A DNA stretch of 64,000 bases from Epiperipatus broadwayi. Its lineage: Eukaryota; Onychophora; Udeonychophora; Euonychophora; Peripatidae. Below, one piece after another: positions 1 through 10,735 of this stretch. Made by a program: the position numbers and the translations under genes. The notes below the pieces were generated by a model. The model was given only the letters and a program-made list of their open reading frames with translations, was not told the origin of the DNA and made no database searches. The stretch lies in the NCBI GenBank assembly GCA_028023455.1, contig JAQFVV010000001.1, positions 23,985,401 to 24,049,400 on the forward strand, written 5' to 3'. The first letter of the stretch is position 1; each line of letters opens with the position of its first letter.

Positions 1-462
1 AAGGCATATTTGAATTGGTACAAAATAAGGTACATTTTCACAATTTAAATTCATTTATGTGCAATAAATTTTTACTAAATTAATTAATTTTCTCTTTCTT
101 TCTTTACATTATACTGCTCACCCCTTACTAATAATAATTTTATAAAGTATTTTTATTATGTATTTTCATTTCTTAAACTAGTATAATTTAAGTTACATAT
201 GTATTTAATGTACATGTATGTTAACATGATAATATCAAATTTTAATAATTTATTAGAGTCTATAATTAAGCTATATTTACTATTTTCTTGACAATTCACC
301 TTTCTAATACAACTAATTCAAGCTGCAATTAAATTTGTACTATAAAGATTACATATATTTATATATCTTTTATAATATCAATTTAAATTTAAAAATAATT
401 ATACAAATACTATATTAGGAATACTTCTCAATAAAATATCCTTCGAATTTACAAAGTAATGA
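1..462. other. AT-rich non-coding DNA
   Basis: No ORF, RNA gene or recognisable repeat is visible in this stretch. It ends at the assembly gap. Confidence 0.5.
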
Positions 463-962
463 NNNNNNNNNNNNNNNNNNNNNNNNNNNNNNNNNNNNNN
501 NNNNNNNNNNNNNNNNNNNNNNNNNNNNNNNNNNNNNNNNNNNNNNNNNNNNNNNNNNNNNNNNNNNNNNNNNNNNNNNNNNNNNNNNNNNNNNNNNNNN
601 NNNNNNNNNNNNNNNNNNNNNNNNNNNNNNNNNNNNNNNNNNNNNNNNNNNNNNNNNNNNNNNNNNNNNNNNNNNNNNNNNNNNNNNNNNNNNNNNNNNN
701 NNNNNNNNNNNNNNNNNNNNNNNNNNNNNNNNNNNNNNNNNNNNNNNNNNNNNNNNNNNNNNNNNNNNNNNNNNNNNNNNNNNNNNNNNNNNNNNNNNNN
801 NNNNNNNNNNNNNNNNNNNNNNNNNNNNNNNNNNNNNNNNNNNNNNNNNNNNNNNNNNNNNNNNNNNNNNNNNNNNNNNNNNNNNNNNNNNNNNNNNNNN
901 NNNNNNNNNNNNNNNNNNNNNNNNNNNNNNNNNNNNNNNNNNNNNNNNNNNNNNNNNNNNNN
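463..962. other. Assembly gap of 500 N
   Basis: A run of exactly 500 N, the usual placeholder for a gap of unknown size. It lies about 30 bp upstream of the 5' LTR of the first LTR element, so the true left flank and target site of that element may be hidden or misjoined. Confidence 0.98.
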
Positions 963-992
963 TATTTAAAATCTTTTTATTTATATATATAT

Positions 993-2761
993 TGTAACGA
1001 TATATAAATATGTCGTTACATTAATTTAAAATAAAAAACTTGTAAGTTCGCATATAAAAATAAGTGTATTAAAAATAGAAGTAAAAAAAAAAACTAAACG
1101 CTAAAATTAAAAATGTTTGACATACGTATATACATTCGCACAGATGTTAAACTTTAAAAGTAGTTTTTTTGATAAATAAAAAAAAAAAGGTATTTGAATG
1201 TGTTTTTTTATAAAAAAAAGATTTATAAAAGTATTTTTAAAATAAAAAACAGGTATTAATTAATTCCTGTAATCTATAAATGGAAATGATTGTTTGTTAA
1301 TTGTTTAAAAACTGTTTAATTAAAAAGTCAGATGGAAAGGTAGATAAGAGAAGAAAGGAATTTAGCTTGACAAATGGAAGCACTGGGCCTTGGCTCGGAC
1401 CAGAACGGAAAAACAGAGCAGTGACGTTTTGTTCAGTGAAATCCTGGTGGATAATATAAAAGAGAAAAAAATATTGGCAAAGAGAGCTTTTTTTTTTCCA
1501 ACTTGATTTTGGTGGGTCTGGAGGCAAGACGCACTTGCCGTCCTCCCTCACTGATTTAAAAAAATGCAAAGACTGTGATACCAGGACAGGACCAGCAACT
1601 GCCACCTCCAAAACATCAGACCGGTCTTCCAGGAAAGTCTGCGTGGGAATTGCCAACGGGACATGGACTTCTCTACCGTAAGCAATAGAAATGAACAATT
1701 GTTGAAAAACTGAACATTAATTAAGAACTTTAAAGATTGATAAATTTAATTTTATAAAAAGGAACTGTTCTCTGACTTATGAGTCAACTAAATTTATAAT
1801 GTGGAATTTTATATATATGCATGCGTTTGATAAAAAAAAAATCATTTCCATTTGTTAGTTATTGTATTAATATTTATTGTTAAATTTTAAATGGTTAAAT
1901 TTAAAGTTGGTTATAGACGCTTGCATGGATTTGTTTGCGGTTAATTATATTTTGGTTTTCATATTTGATCAAAATATATAGACATTCGATAAATAATGAT
2001 ACCTTACGGTGAGTATCGAAATGTATTTATTCGGATGTCTTTTAAGTTATTGGTGACAACGCAAGTATCTTACGGTTGAATACTATTGGGTTACTTATAA
2101 GTTTCCCTCTGCGATTGTCGAGATCGGAATAGCGTTTGTATTTTGATCGTTTATGTTTATTTGAAATGTTTTTGACCGTGGAATCTGTGTAATCGATCTA
2201 TACCCAACATTGTGTTAAATAAATCTGTTGCGAACGTATATAAATGTTAAAATTAAGTCGGACGTGAATGGCTATATGGATTTGTAAAGTTATATTAAGG
2301 GAGGGTTAAATAGGGATAGAATGTTTTCTTTTCAAATGCCGATCCACGTAGTCTATTCATCCTTGACAATCTAAATAAAACAAAATTAAAATCATTAAAA
2401 TTTATATAAATGTAAAATTAAAGCATAATAAGAATATAAAACCTAAATGTTAAACTTCTTCCTCGGGTTTAGTATTATTTTATATATGCGTAAATAAATA
2501 TTTTTATGTGTTAATTTCTGGCAGTGGCTTTTATTATTTTTTTTATATGTATATCTAAATTTATAGATTTTTTTTTTATCTCAGCGTCTCCACTGAGCTA
2601 GTGACAATGGGCTAACGATCTAAATATGTAAATAAAGTGGAATCCTAACAGCGCGTATCTGCCTACTTTATAAATTTTCTAGGCTCAAATGCCTAGATGG
2701 CGCCCTTTGGTAGTGCGGTGCGGTGCGATGCGATCTACCACTTCGTTTGGATCAGTTAAAA
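993..2761 (+). repeat. 5' LTR of element 1
   Basis: Starts with an 8-bp perfect palindrome, TGTAACGA (993-1000) and TCGTTACA (1013-1020). A GC-richer block at about 1370-1690 follows a TATA box. This block holds a 133-codon minus-strand ORF (1297-1698), which also occurs, shorter, in the other LTR. It resembles no family I recognise and is probably not a gene. The 3' part has several AATAAA-like motifs and ends in a GC-rich segment with TGGCGCCC near 2698. Confidence 0.7.
1455..1462 (+). promoter_or_regulatory. TATA box in LTR 1
   Basis: TATAAAAG within the sequence ATAATATAAAAGAG. The same motif sits in the corresponding place in the sister LTR and in both LTRs of the second element (18519 and 21412), where the surrounding sequence has diverged. 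Conservation in that setting supports a real LTR promoter. Confidence 0.55.
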
Positions 2762-2779
2762 TGGCGTCCCCAAGTGTGG
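2762..2779 (+). other. Putative primer-binding site, element 1
   Basis: TGGCGTCCCCAAGTGTGG follows the 5' LTR directly. It begins TGG as expected for pairing with a tRNA 3' CCA end. The other element has the similar TGGTCTCCCAACTGGGGC in the same place. The tRNA was not identified. Confidence 0.5.
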
Positions 2780-3305
2780 CCTTACCTCAGAAATTGACCC
2801 TGAGAAGGGGAATTGATGCTGAAATTTCCTATCTTAAATAAACACGAGTGCCCTGAGAATTTTAAATGGGAATCATGCCCGTAAATTTTTTTCGGAAAAT
2901 TATATAGATATATGTTTTGTATTAAAGTAAAGTTATAGTTTAAATTTTGTGTAAAAAGGTACTGCCAGTAAGAAAAATTGCGCATATGTAAAGAGAAATA
3001 CGAGGAATAAAAAAAGTAATAAATAAAACGTAATTAATAAATATAAATCATAATTTTTTTTTTTTTTTTAAAAAAAGTCTTGTGTAAAATTTAATCGTTT
3101 AACTTGCCTAAATAATATTTAAAGGTAGGAGAAACGAAACTTGGAAGGGAGGGGGCAGAAATTTAGCTGGTACTAAGGAATCATCAGTCAACTTTTGAAA
3201 TTTCATATATAACAAATTTGTATAACGTAATTACTAACACTAAGTAAATTCTATTTTTTTTTTTTTTTTAATGTTTTTATTTTTTTTTGAGGAAGTTTAC
3301 TGATA
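2762..3305 (+). other. Interior of LTR element 1
   Basis: 544 bp with no coding capacity; the 67-codon minus-strand ORF at 2782-2985 is probably chance. The right end is T-rich and runs into TTTACTGATA just before the 3' LTR. That junction is shared with the second element, and so is the text around ACTGCCAG, so the two interiors are related. Confidence 0.55.
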
Positions 3306-5072
3306 TGTAACGATATATAAATATGTCGTTACATTAATTTAAAATAAAAAACTTGTAAGTTCGCATATAAAAATAAGTGTATTAAAAATAGAAGTAAAAA
3401 AAAAAACTAAACGCTAAAATTAAAAATGTTTGACATACGTATATACATTCACACAGATGTTAAACTTTAAAAGTAGTTTTTTTGATAAATAAAAAAAAAA
3501 AGGTATTTGAATGTGTTTTTTTATAAAAAAAAGATTTATAAAAGTATTTTTAAAATAAAAAACAGGTATTAATTAATTCCTGTAATCTATAAATGGAAAT
3601 GATTGTTTGTTAATTGTTTAAAAACTGTTTAATTAAAAAGTCAGATGGAAAGGTAGATAAGAGAAGAAAGGAATTTAGCTTGACAAATGGAAGCACTGGG
3701 CCTTGGCTCGGACCAGAACGGAAAAACAGAGCAGTGACGTTTTGTTCAGTGAAATCCTGGTGGATAATATAAAAGAGAAAAAAATATTGGCAAAGAGAGC
3801 TTTTTTTTTTTCCAACTTGATTTTGGTGGGTCTGGAGGCAAGACGCACTTGCCGTCCCTCCCTCACTGATTTAAAAAAATGCAAAGACTGTGATACCAGG
3901 ACAGGACCAGCAACTGCCACCTCCAAAACATCAGACCGGTCTTCCAGGAAAGTCTGCGTGGGAATTGCCAACGGGACATGGACTTCTCTACCGTAAGCAA
4001 TAGAAATGAACAATTGTTGAAAAACTGAACATTAATTAAGAACTTTAAAGATTGATAAATTTAATTTTATAAAAAGGAACTGTTCTCTGACTTATGTGTC
4101 AACTAAATTTATAATGTGGAATTTTATATATATGCATGCGTTTGATAAAAAAAAATCATTTCCATTTGTTAGTTATTGTATTAATATTTATTGTTAAATT
4201 TTAAATGGTTAAATTTAAAGTTGGTTATAGACGCTTGCATGGATTTGTTTGCGGTTAATTATATTTTGGTTTTCATATTTGATCAAAATATATAGACATT
4301 CGATAAATAATGATACCTTACGGTGAGTATCGAAATGTATTTATTCGGATGTCTTTTAAGTTATTGGTGACAACGCAAGTATCTTACGGTTGAATACTAT
4401 TGGGTTACTTATAAGTTTCCCTCTGCGATTGTCGGTATCAATAATTTTGTATTTTGATCGTTTATGTTTATTTGAAATGTTTTTGACCGTGGAATCTGTG
4501 TAATCGATCTATACCCAACATTGTGTTAAATAAATCTGTTGCGAACGTATATAAATGTTAAAATTAAGTCGGGCGTGAATGGCTATATGGATTTGTAAAG
4601 TTATATTAAGGGAGGGTTAAATAGGGATAGAATGTTTTCTTTTCAAATGCCGATCCACGTAGTCTATTCATCCTTGACAATCTAAATAAAACAAAATTAA
4701 AATCATTAAAATTTATATAAATGTAAAATTAAAGCATAATAAGAATATAAAACCTAAATGTTAAACTTCTTCCTCGGGTTTAGTATTATTTTATATATGC
4801 GTAAATAAATATTTTTATGTGTTAATTTCTGGCAGTGGCTTTTATTATTTTTTTTATATGTATATCTAAATTTATAGATTTTTTTTTTTATCTCAGCGTC
4901 TCCACTGAGCTAGTGACAATGGGCCAACGATCTAAATATGTAAATAAAGTGGAATCCTAACAGCGCGTATCTGCCTACTTTATAAATTTTCTAGGCTCAA
5001 ATGCCTAGATGGCGCCCTTTGGTAGTGCGGTGCGGTGCGATGCGATCTACCACTTCGTTTGGATCGTTAAAA
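3306..5072 (+). repeat. 3' LTR of element 1
   Basis: About 1.77 kb, nearly identical to 993-2761. Its TATA box is at 3768-3775. The 97-codon plus-strand ORF at 3703-3996 and the opposing 112-codon ORF at 3675-4013 lie in the GC-richer block and are not credible genes. After the LTR the sequence becomes unrelated AT-rich DNA. Confidence 0.7.
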
Positions 5073-5780
5073 TGGGGATGATTAAATTCCTTAGAAAGAG
5101 GATATGCATTTCACTACAATCAGACTTTGGGTCTTCAGGTAGAATGCTAGAAATGAATCAATGAAATACTAAGTCCATGATTATATCTATCTTTTTTATG
5201 CTAGCTCAATAATCTTTAAATAAGTTTTAATATAATTTAGACTAGTTCATCCATCTTTCATCCCTCTTTCAGACACCATTATGCCACGATATTCAAACTC
5301 ATGGAGAATTTGCAATTAGCTCTCTTCAGGGAAAATCCAAAACAAGTTATTATTTATATGCCTTTATATAAGCATTAATTACAATTGATATTCATATGAT
5401 ATTTATAATACTAGCATATATATAATATAATTCAATAATGATTAGACAAAGAGATCAAGTTAATAAATCAATATTTAATAAATAATAAAAAATATAATAT
5501 AATAGATAATAAAATATTAATAAATAAATACGGATGAATTTTATCATTTTAAAAATATTAATAAATAATATTTTTATTTAATACCCTATGATAAAACTCA
5601 ATACTATAATAAACTTTCAAAAATTAAAGAAAATAGTTTAAATTAACAGATATATAAAAACAATATCTGGGTTAAAAAATTAATAATTTATGTAACTTAT
5701 TAATTTATTTACCGTTCTTATTTATATGTTTCATAATTACCAATATATAAGTACTATTTGCAATTGTATAACTTATATAT
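5073..5780. other. AT-rich non-coding DNA
   Basis: No ORF or repeat recognised. Very AT-rich from about 5400 to 5600. Confidence 0.5.
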
Positions 5781-6933
5781 TGAAACGATAACTTTCCAAG
5801 CCCCTATCGTTTCACCATCAAACCTAATGACACTCTCATCTGTGCTAAGTTCGAACCTATTTAAATGTTAATAAATTTAAAATTAGTTCATGTCTGTCTA
5901 AACAGCATTATATATTTACGTGCGAACCAATGCTATAATTAGATAGGATTAGTAAAATTATAGCATACTAAAGTTATTTAATATTTCTAAAAATGTTTAT
6001 TATATTATCTAAGTTAAGAGTAAATTATTAATTTTGTTGTTTAATATTGTAATTTCGTATGTGGATATATAATCTGTGCTATATAGAAGAAAGACATGAT
6101 TTAAAATATGTAAAAGCCAGTATCTAAAAATAATATTAAATGTCTTTAAAAATTGTTAAAAGATTTCTTGCTTTAAATATATTTCAGGGAAAAGTTTCTC
6201 GAAAATATATTTAAGAGCTATATCAAAATATGTTTGTAAATTATTTTTAATAAATATGTTAAAAATGTTTTCGTTTTAAAAAAATGTTAAAAGGTTGTTT
6301 TTAAATAGAAAGAGTTTCTATTATATGTAAGATTAAAAATAAAAGCTGGTCAAGTAATTAAAAGATTTTTGATTGTAAACAAGTGTCATTAACGACCACA
6401 CCTGGAATTCGTAAAAAGTAAAACTAGTTCAAAATTTACTAATTAAAATCTCCTTAGATAAGATTTAAGTTATTTTAAAATCTAAATTGGACAATTGTTT
6501 GCAACGAAAAATCTTGATTATAATAATAGCTTATGGAATGTTTCTAACATAAGTTATCTAAGATCTGGATTATAAATTGAAAGTTATTTAATTAAATTCC
6601 TGAGTTTAGTGAGTCTTGAGGCGAGAGATTCCGATAAGGAAAAGATATAAATACTCTGTATTTTTAACAAGAAAGAACAGCCATATTGTTAGTGAGAATT
6701 GCAGCCAGTCTTCACAATTGTTAATGTTTAACATGTCCGGCTAAAAGCGGGCATCTTGTTGCTGTTACTCTGCGGGAGAACGGGGTTTCTCTCGTCGAAA
6801 TGCCTAAACCACCATCATGCCGATGGAAGAGACGAGCCTAACATAATGGGAAAGATGATGCTGCCCAGTCAAACTAAATTAAACCAACAGCCAAGAACTT
6901 GCAGTCCAGATAAATAATACCGGTACCGTTTTA
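5781..6933 (+). repeat. Possible solo LTR
   Basis: Begins with a 10-bp perfect inverted repeat, TGAAACGATA (5781-5790) and TATCGTTTCA (5805-5814). This is the same architecture as the start of the LTRs at 993 and 3306. A TATA-like TATAAATA is at 6646-6653, followed by a GC-richer block (6690-6930) and an end resembling CGTTTTA. No partner LTR is visible, so if this is an LTR it is a solo copy. No target duplication is clear, and the right boundary is a guess. Confidence 0.3.
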
Positions 6934-7759
6934 TTTTTCAAACCGCAGAGCTCTGTGTAATTCTTTATGTAAATATATCTATATAAGTTAGCTAACTTTC
7001 TTTTTAAAATAATTATAAAACTAATATGTACCCAAAACTTAAATCCATTTAATTAATATTTTAAATATGTCAATTGCTATCCAAAATTTAATGTGTTAAA
7101 GTTTAAATAATCTGACTTATTTATATTTTCCATTCACTTCAAAGTAAATTATTTAGTTTAAAGTTATATCACTGCGGTTGTGTCTATATTTCTTTGCTTA
7201 TTTTATTTTAAATGCTTATTATATTTCATATGCCAACATTTCAAAACAGTGAGCACTTAATTTCATGTATATTTTAAGAAGATATTATTTGAAAATCTTC
7301 GTATAATTTGTTTGTAGCGTCAACTTTCTGCGCTGTTTTGAAATCCTATTTTTTTTATTATTTAAATGATTTAATATGCGAAATGTGGCTCTTTTGATCA
7401 ACCAGTTAAAAACTTAACCTTATAGTTTTATTTAGAATTAAATTTAGCATTGATCATATTTATAAGTATATTTGACATTTAAATTCTTAAGTCCATAGAA
7501 ATATACTTTCCCTCCTTAAATATTTATTATCTATAAGTAACTTAATAGATCGAACATGTCAAAGTACAGATGTAATAATATTCCTTTTAGTAGCATAGAC
7601 ATTTATTACCAGGCTATGCAAGAGTTGGTCCCAATTTGATAGAGCTAATATGCTATTAACTCGTATTTCATAGTATGAAATATACTATTCTTTGCTTGGC
7701 GGATGTGATATGATTTTATAAAAATATTCTCATTTTGCTGCTATACGTAATATACGTAT
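6934..7759. other. AT-rich non-coding DNA
   Basis: Nothing recognised. Confidence 0.5.
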
Positions 7760-8110
7760 CTTAAGATGGAGCCACAGCGTTGCCAGCACATCTTCTTTTA
7801 TAGGGTAGAGCAGTAGCAAAGCCTGAGCCAAGGCCAGGTTAGCACGTAAGTCCCCCGCCATTCCTGAACACAATGTTCCTTTCCACGCAGCATTGCGATC
7901 GGTTACAGGGTACCGGCGTTTGTCGCAAGAACCCTGAAGTTATTTCATCCATCCGCAGAGCGACTTTTCCTATTATTGTTTACCTGTGCCATAGTGCATT
8001 GGTAAAATCTTATGCAGCCAACTCTCCCACCTTAACATAACGCTTTCAGCATTCTGAAATTTTCTCTCGAAAGCCATGTTCGATCGATCATTACTTGAGC
8101 TGGTTTATGC
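7760..8110. other. GC-richer island, possible promoter or LTR fragment
   Basis: This 350-bp block is clearly richer in G and C than its surroundings. On the minus strand it has a TATAAAAG motif (7795-7802) next to the block. No ORF of note is present. It could be part of an old LTR, a promoter or an untranslated exon, and nothing in the sequence decides between these. Confidence 0.3.
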
Positions 8111-8424
8111 GCTCGTTATTAAATTATATTGTATATTTTAGTAAATGAATTCATGATCAAAGTTTAATATAATTATTTATATGCCAGCCACGAATGTAAT
8201 AGGATTTGGCTTATCGAGATTTATAGACTTAATGTAGTGATTGATTATGTATTAAATGTATGAAATTTAATGATTACTTATGTAAAGTGATTTTGAATTA
8301 CCAAATGTTTGCGTACATTCTACGCTGAATGCTGTTGTAAATAAGTGATATATAGCTATGCCAATTGTAAATAAATATATAATTAATTTAATGTATTTCG
8401 TTCTCTGTCTTGTTATTGATCTAA

Positions 8425-8848
8425 TTCAAACAGATACGCTTTAAAAATGCTTAAGTGACAGCCAATCAGATGGAATAATGGCATCACATGGGACTCTAAA
8501 TTCTAAAACCCAAGCCAGAACTATTAGAAAAAGATGGATCCATCTTAATCTATGCCTCAATTATATTTAAATAAGCCAGACTCAAGCATTTTGTATATCG
8601 GATGATTTCGCGTTGTTAATTTATATATATAATATTTAGTGGATTAAATGTGAAGGTATTTAGCTTCACACTCTTAGTTCAAAATGCTTGAGTCTGGCTT
8701 ATTTAAATATAATTGAGGCATAGATTAAGATGGATCCATCTTTTTCTAATAGTTCTGGCTTGTGTTTTAGAATTTAGAGTCCCATGTGATGCCATTATTC
8801 CATCTGATTGGCTGTCACTTAAGCATTTTTAAAGCGTATCTGTTTGAA
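8425..8848. repeat. Near-perfect 168-bp inverted repeat
   Basis: Arms 8425-8592 and 8681-8848 are reverse complements with a single mismatch by eye (8506-8510 region, ACCCAAGCC against ACACAAGCC). The spacer is 88 bp. Each arm carries a CCAAT-type motif (CAGCCAATCAG), a TATA-like AT block and GACTCAAGCATT. The spacer and the DNA beyond the right arm match, on the minus strand, the downstream and upstream parts of the units at 52105-52826. The right half is therefore a fuller copy of that repeat and the left arm an inverted partial copy of it. A transcript across it would form a long double-stranded hairpin. Confidence 0.85.
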
Positions 8849-8859
8849 GGTGTTTAACT

Positions 8860-10116
8860 TTCACGTTATTATATTATCTGTTTACACTTAAATTTAATAT
8901 ATTTATTTCAGTATATAAATAATGAATTATTTTAGATATACAAGTAGGGATAAGTGCACATATTATACATTATAATGTACAAATAATATTTCATTTCTTA
9001 ATAATGACTTCATAAAATCTATATGCTAATATATTATTTTAACTATCTATAATAACAAATGTTAGACATATCTGTAATAAGGACACATTATGTTCTTATT
9101 CCAATGTAAAATAAAATACTTCCAATTACTAAATCTTAATTTATATTTTAAATTATTTTTAGCAATATCTTGTTTTTTAAATTCTGGAGTTTCCTGTGCC
9201 ATTTTAAAAAGCACATTTGGTAATTTTATTATGCAGGATTGTCTGCCTTTAGAACAAGTCTTTTATAAATGTCAATAAAATTATAAGAAAATATTTAGAT
9301 TTACATCTGGAAATTTTTATTCTTATCCAGCAATTTTACTGGTCAATTATTTTTTTCTTTGTTGAACACTTTTTATCATTACTAGTAGATAATTTATTTG
9401 GCAGTTATTTACCCTAAATCAATGTCATGATAAATATTTTTCTTCTACATAAAAAGTAGAAATAGACTTTCTTTAACTGCAAAGTTAACATCTGATATAT
9501 GCCATTGTCAATATATACATTCCACTCATGAGATAATTTCTTACATCTGTGCTTCATATCTTCATTCATGAAATAGATGTCATGCATGGACAGTATATAT
9601 ATATATGACCAGCATTATATATATATGACCAGCATTAACTTTCAATTTTCCTTTTCATGCATATATAAATCTATATAGAAAACATAGCACTGAATCTCTA
9701 GAATAGTAAGCTGGCTTCAAAAGTAGGTTAGTTTTTCATCTCTGGAATAAGCATATGTAAGATAATGATTGGTTGTCTTCAATTTGTATCTGTTTAACTA
9801 CTTTAATCAGATAGATTTCAGTCAGGCAAGCAACTAATATACTCACATGGAATTTAAACCATTAAAAAAGTCATTCCTACTTCTATAGGAGTTGAAATAT
9901 AACCATATGGAACTAGCAACTGTCTTCTGTATTCTCTCCAGTTTTGAAATTTAATAAAAAATCAGTTTATTTAATCCCACTATATTTAAAGTCTATGTAA
10001 AGAAATCTAAAAAGAGAATAATTGAGTAAGACATTTTTCATTTTGATTAATAATTTAATTACATAGTCCTATTTTTAATATACATTTATTAAAATTAATT
10101 AGTTACTATTTTTTTA
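8860..10116. other. AT-rich non-coding DNA with a short tandem repeat
   Basis: No credible gene; the 62-codon ORF at 9090-9278 has no recognisable feature. Around 9595-9637 the motif TATATATATGACCAGCATTA occurs twice in tandem. Confidence 0.45.
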
Positions 10117-10281
10117 GCCTTTTAATTAAACAGATTATAGGACTAATATATATATATAAAACTATTTTCCAGAAATAATTTACATTTATGTCAAAATCAG
10201 CCTTTTAATTAAAACAGATTATAGGACTAATATATATATAAAACTATTTTCCAGAAATAATTTACATTTATGTCAAAATCA
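10117..10281 (+). repeat. Tandem duplication, two 82-83-bp copies
   Basis: Copies 10117-10199 and 10200-10281 start GCCTTTTAATTAAA and end GTCAAAATCA. They differ mainly by one A and by the length of the internal TA run, so this is a recent local duplication. Confidence 0.85.
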
Positions 10282-10439
10282 GAAATGTCAAATAAATTTA
10301 ATGAAAATATCCATACTAAATTAACCCTTTTTTTAACTATATTTAATTTTTAATAATTTATAATACTTTAAATAACAAAATTATTATTTAATCATTATTT
10401 CAGATGCACACTACATTGAGTGCCATGAGACTAATTTCA

Positions 10440-10735
10440 TCTCAAAATACATCTAAAAGATCACTCATTCATAGTTTCATTCTGCCTTTAAGAAATCTCA
10501 ACTGATATTATTAAGAACTATTAGGAAACTGAAAAGGAACTTTATGGTGTTTCTTGATCTTAAACTCAGAAGTAAAAAACCAGTAATCTCAAAACAGTCT
10601 GATGGGTAGTATTATAGTTGCAATGACAAGAATAGAATTTGCACTATTTGATTTTTTTAAGACTTTAAGAAGGAATCAAAGGATTTCCTTTCAGTTAATA
10701 GCAAACTACTTTCGCAGCCAACTGAATATATTGAT
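10440..10735 (+). repeat. Interspersed repeat A, copy 1
   Basis: Resembles 47870-48166 in the same orientation, sharing stretches such as GGAATCAAAGG and TTAATAGCAAACT. The other copy has additional sequence in the middle. No coding potential was seen in either copy, and the family is not recognised. Confidence 0.55.

Larger units (their letters stand above)
993..5072 (+). mobile_element. Non-autonomous LTR retrotransposon, family copy 1
   Basis: Two nearly identical direct repeats (993-2761 and 3306-5072, about 1.77 kb each) flank a 544-bp interior. Both begin TGTAACGA and end near GTTAAAA. The interior starts with a primer-binding-site-like TGGCGTCCCC and has no gag or pol ORF, so the element could move only with proteins supplied in trans. 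Only scattered differences separate the LTRs, apart from one odd block at 2121-2135, which points to recent insertion. No convincing target-site duplication is visible, perhaps because of the gap on the left. A tandem segmental duplication is the alternative, but the TG start, the PBS-like junction and the related second element at 18068-23340 favour an LTR element. Confidence 0.72.

Noticed and set aside
459-1007. 182-codon ORF
   Set aside because: Almost entirely N from the assembly gap.
1297-1698. 133-codon minus-strand ORF, also seen at 3675-4013
   Set aside because: It lies inside an LTR. Its presence in both copies is due to LTR identity, and frameshifting base-run differences change its length between copies.
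3703-3996. 97-codon plus-strand ORF in the 3' LTR
   Set aside because: Opposite-strand reading of the same GC-richer LTR block. It is broken in the 5' LTR and resembles no known family.
993-5072. Simple tandem segmental duplication
   Set aside because: TG-starting repeats, a PBS-like junction and a diverged second element with the same layout fit an LTR element better. The lack of a clear target duplication keeps some doubt.
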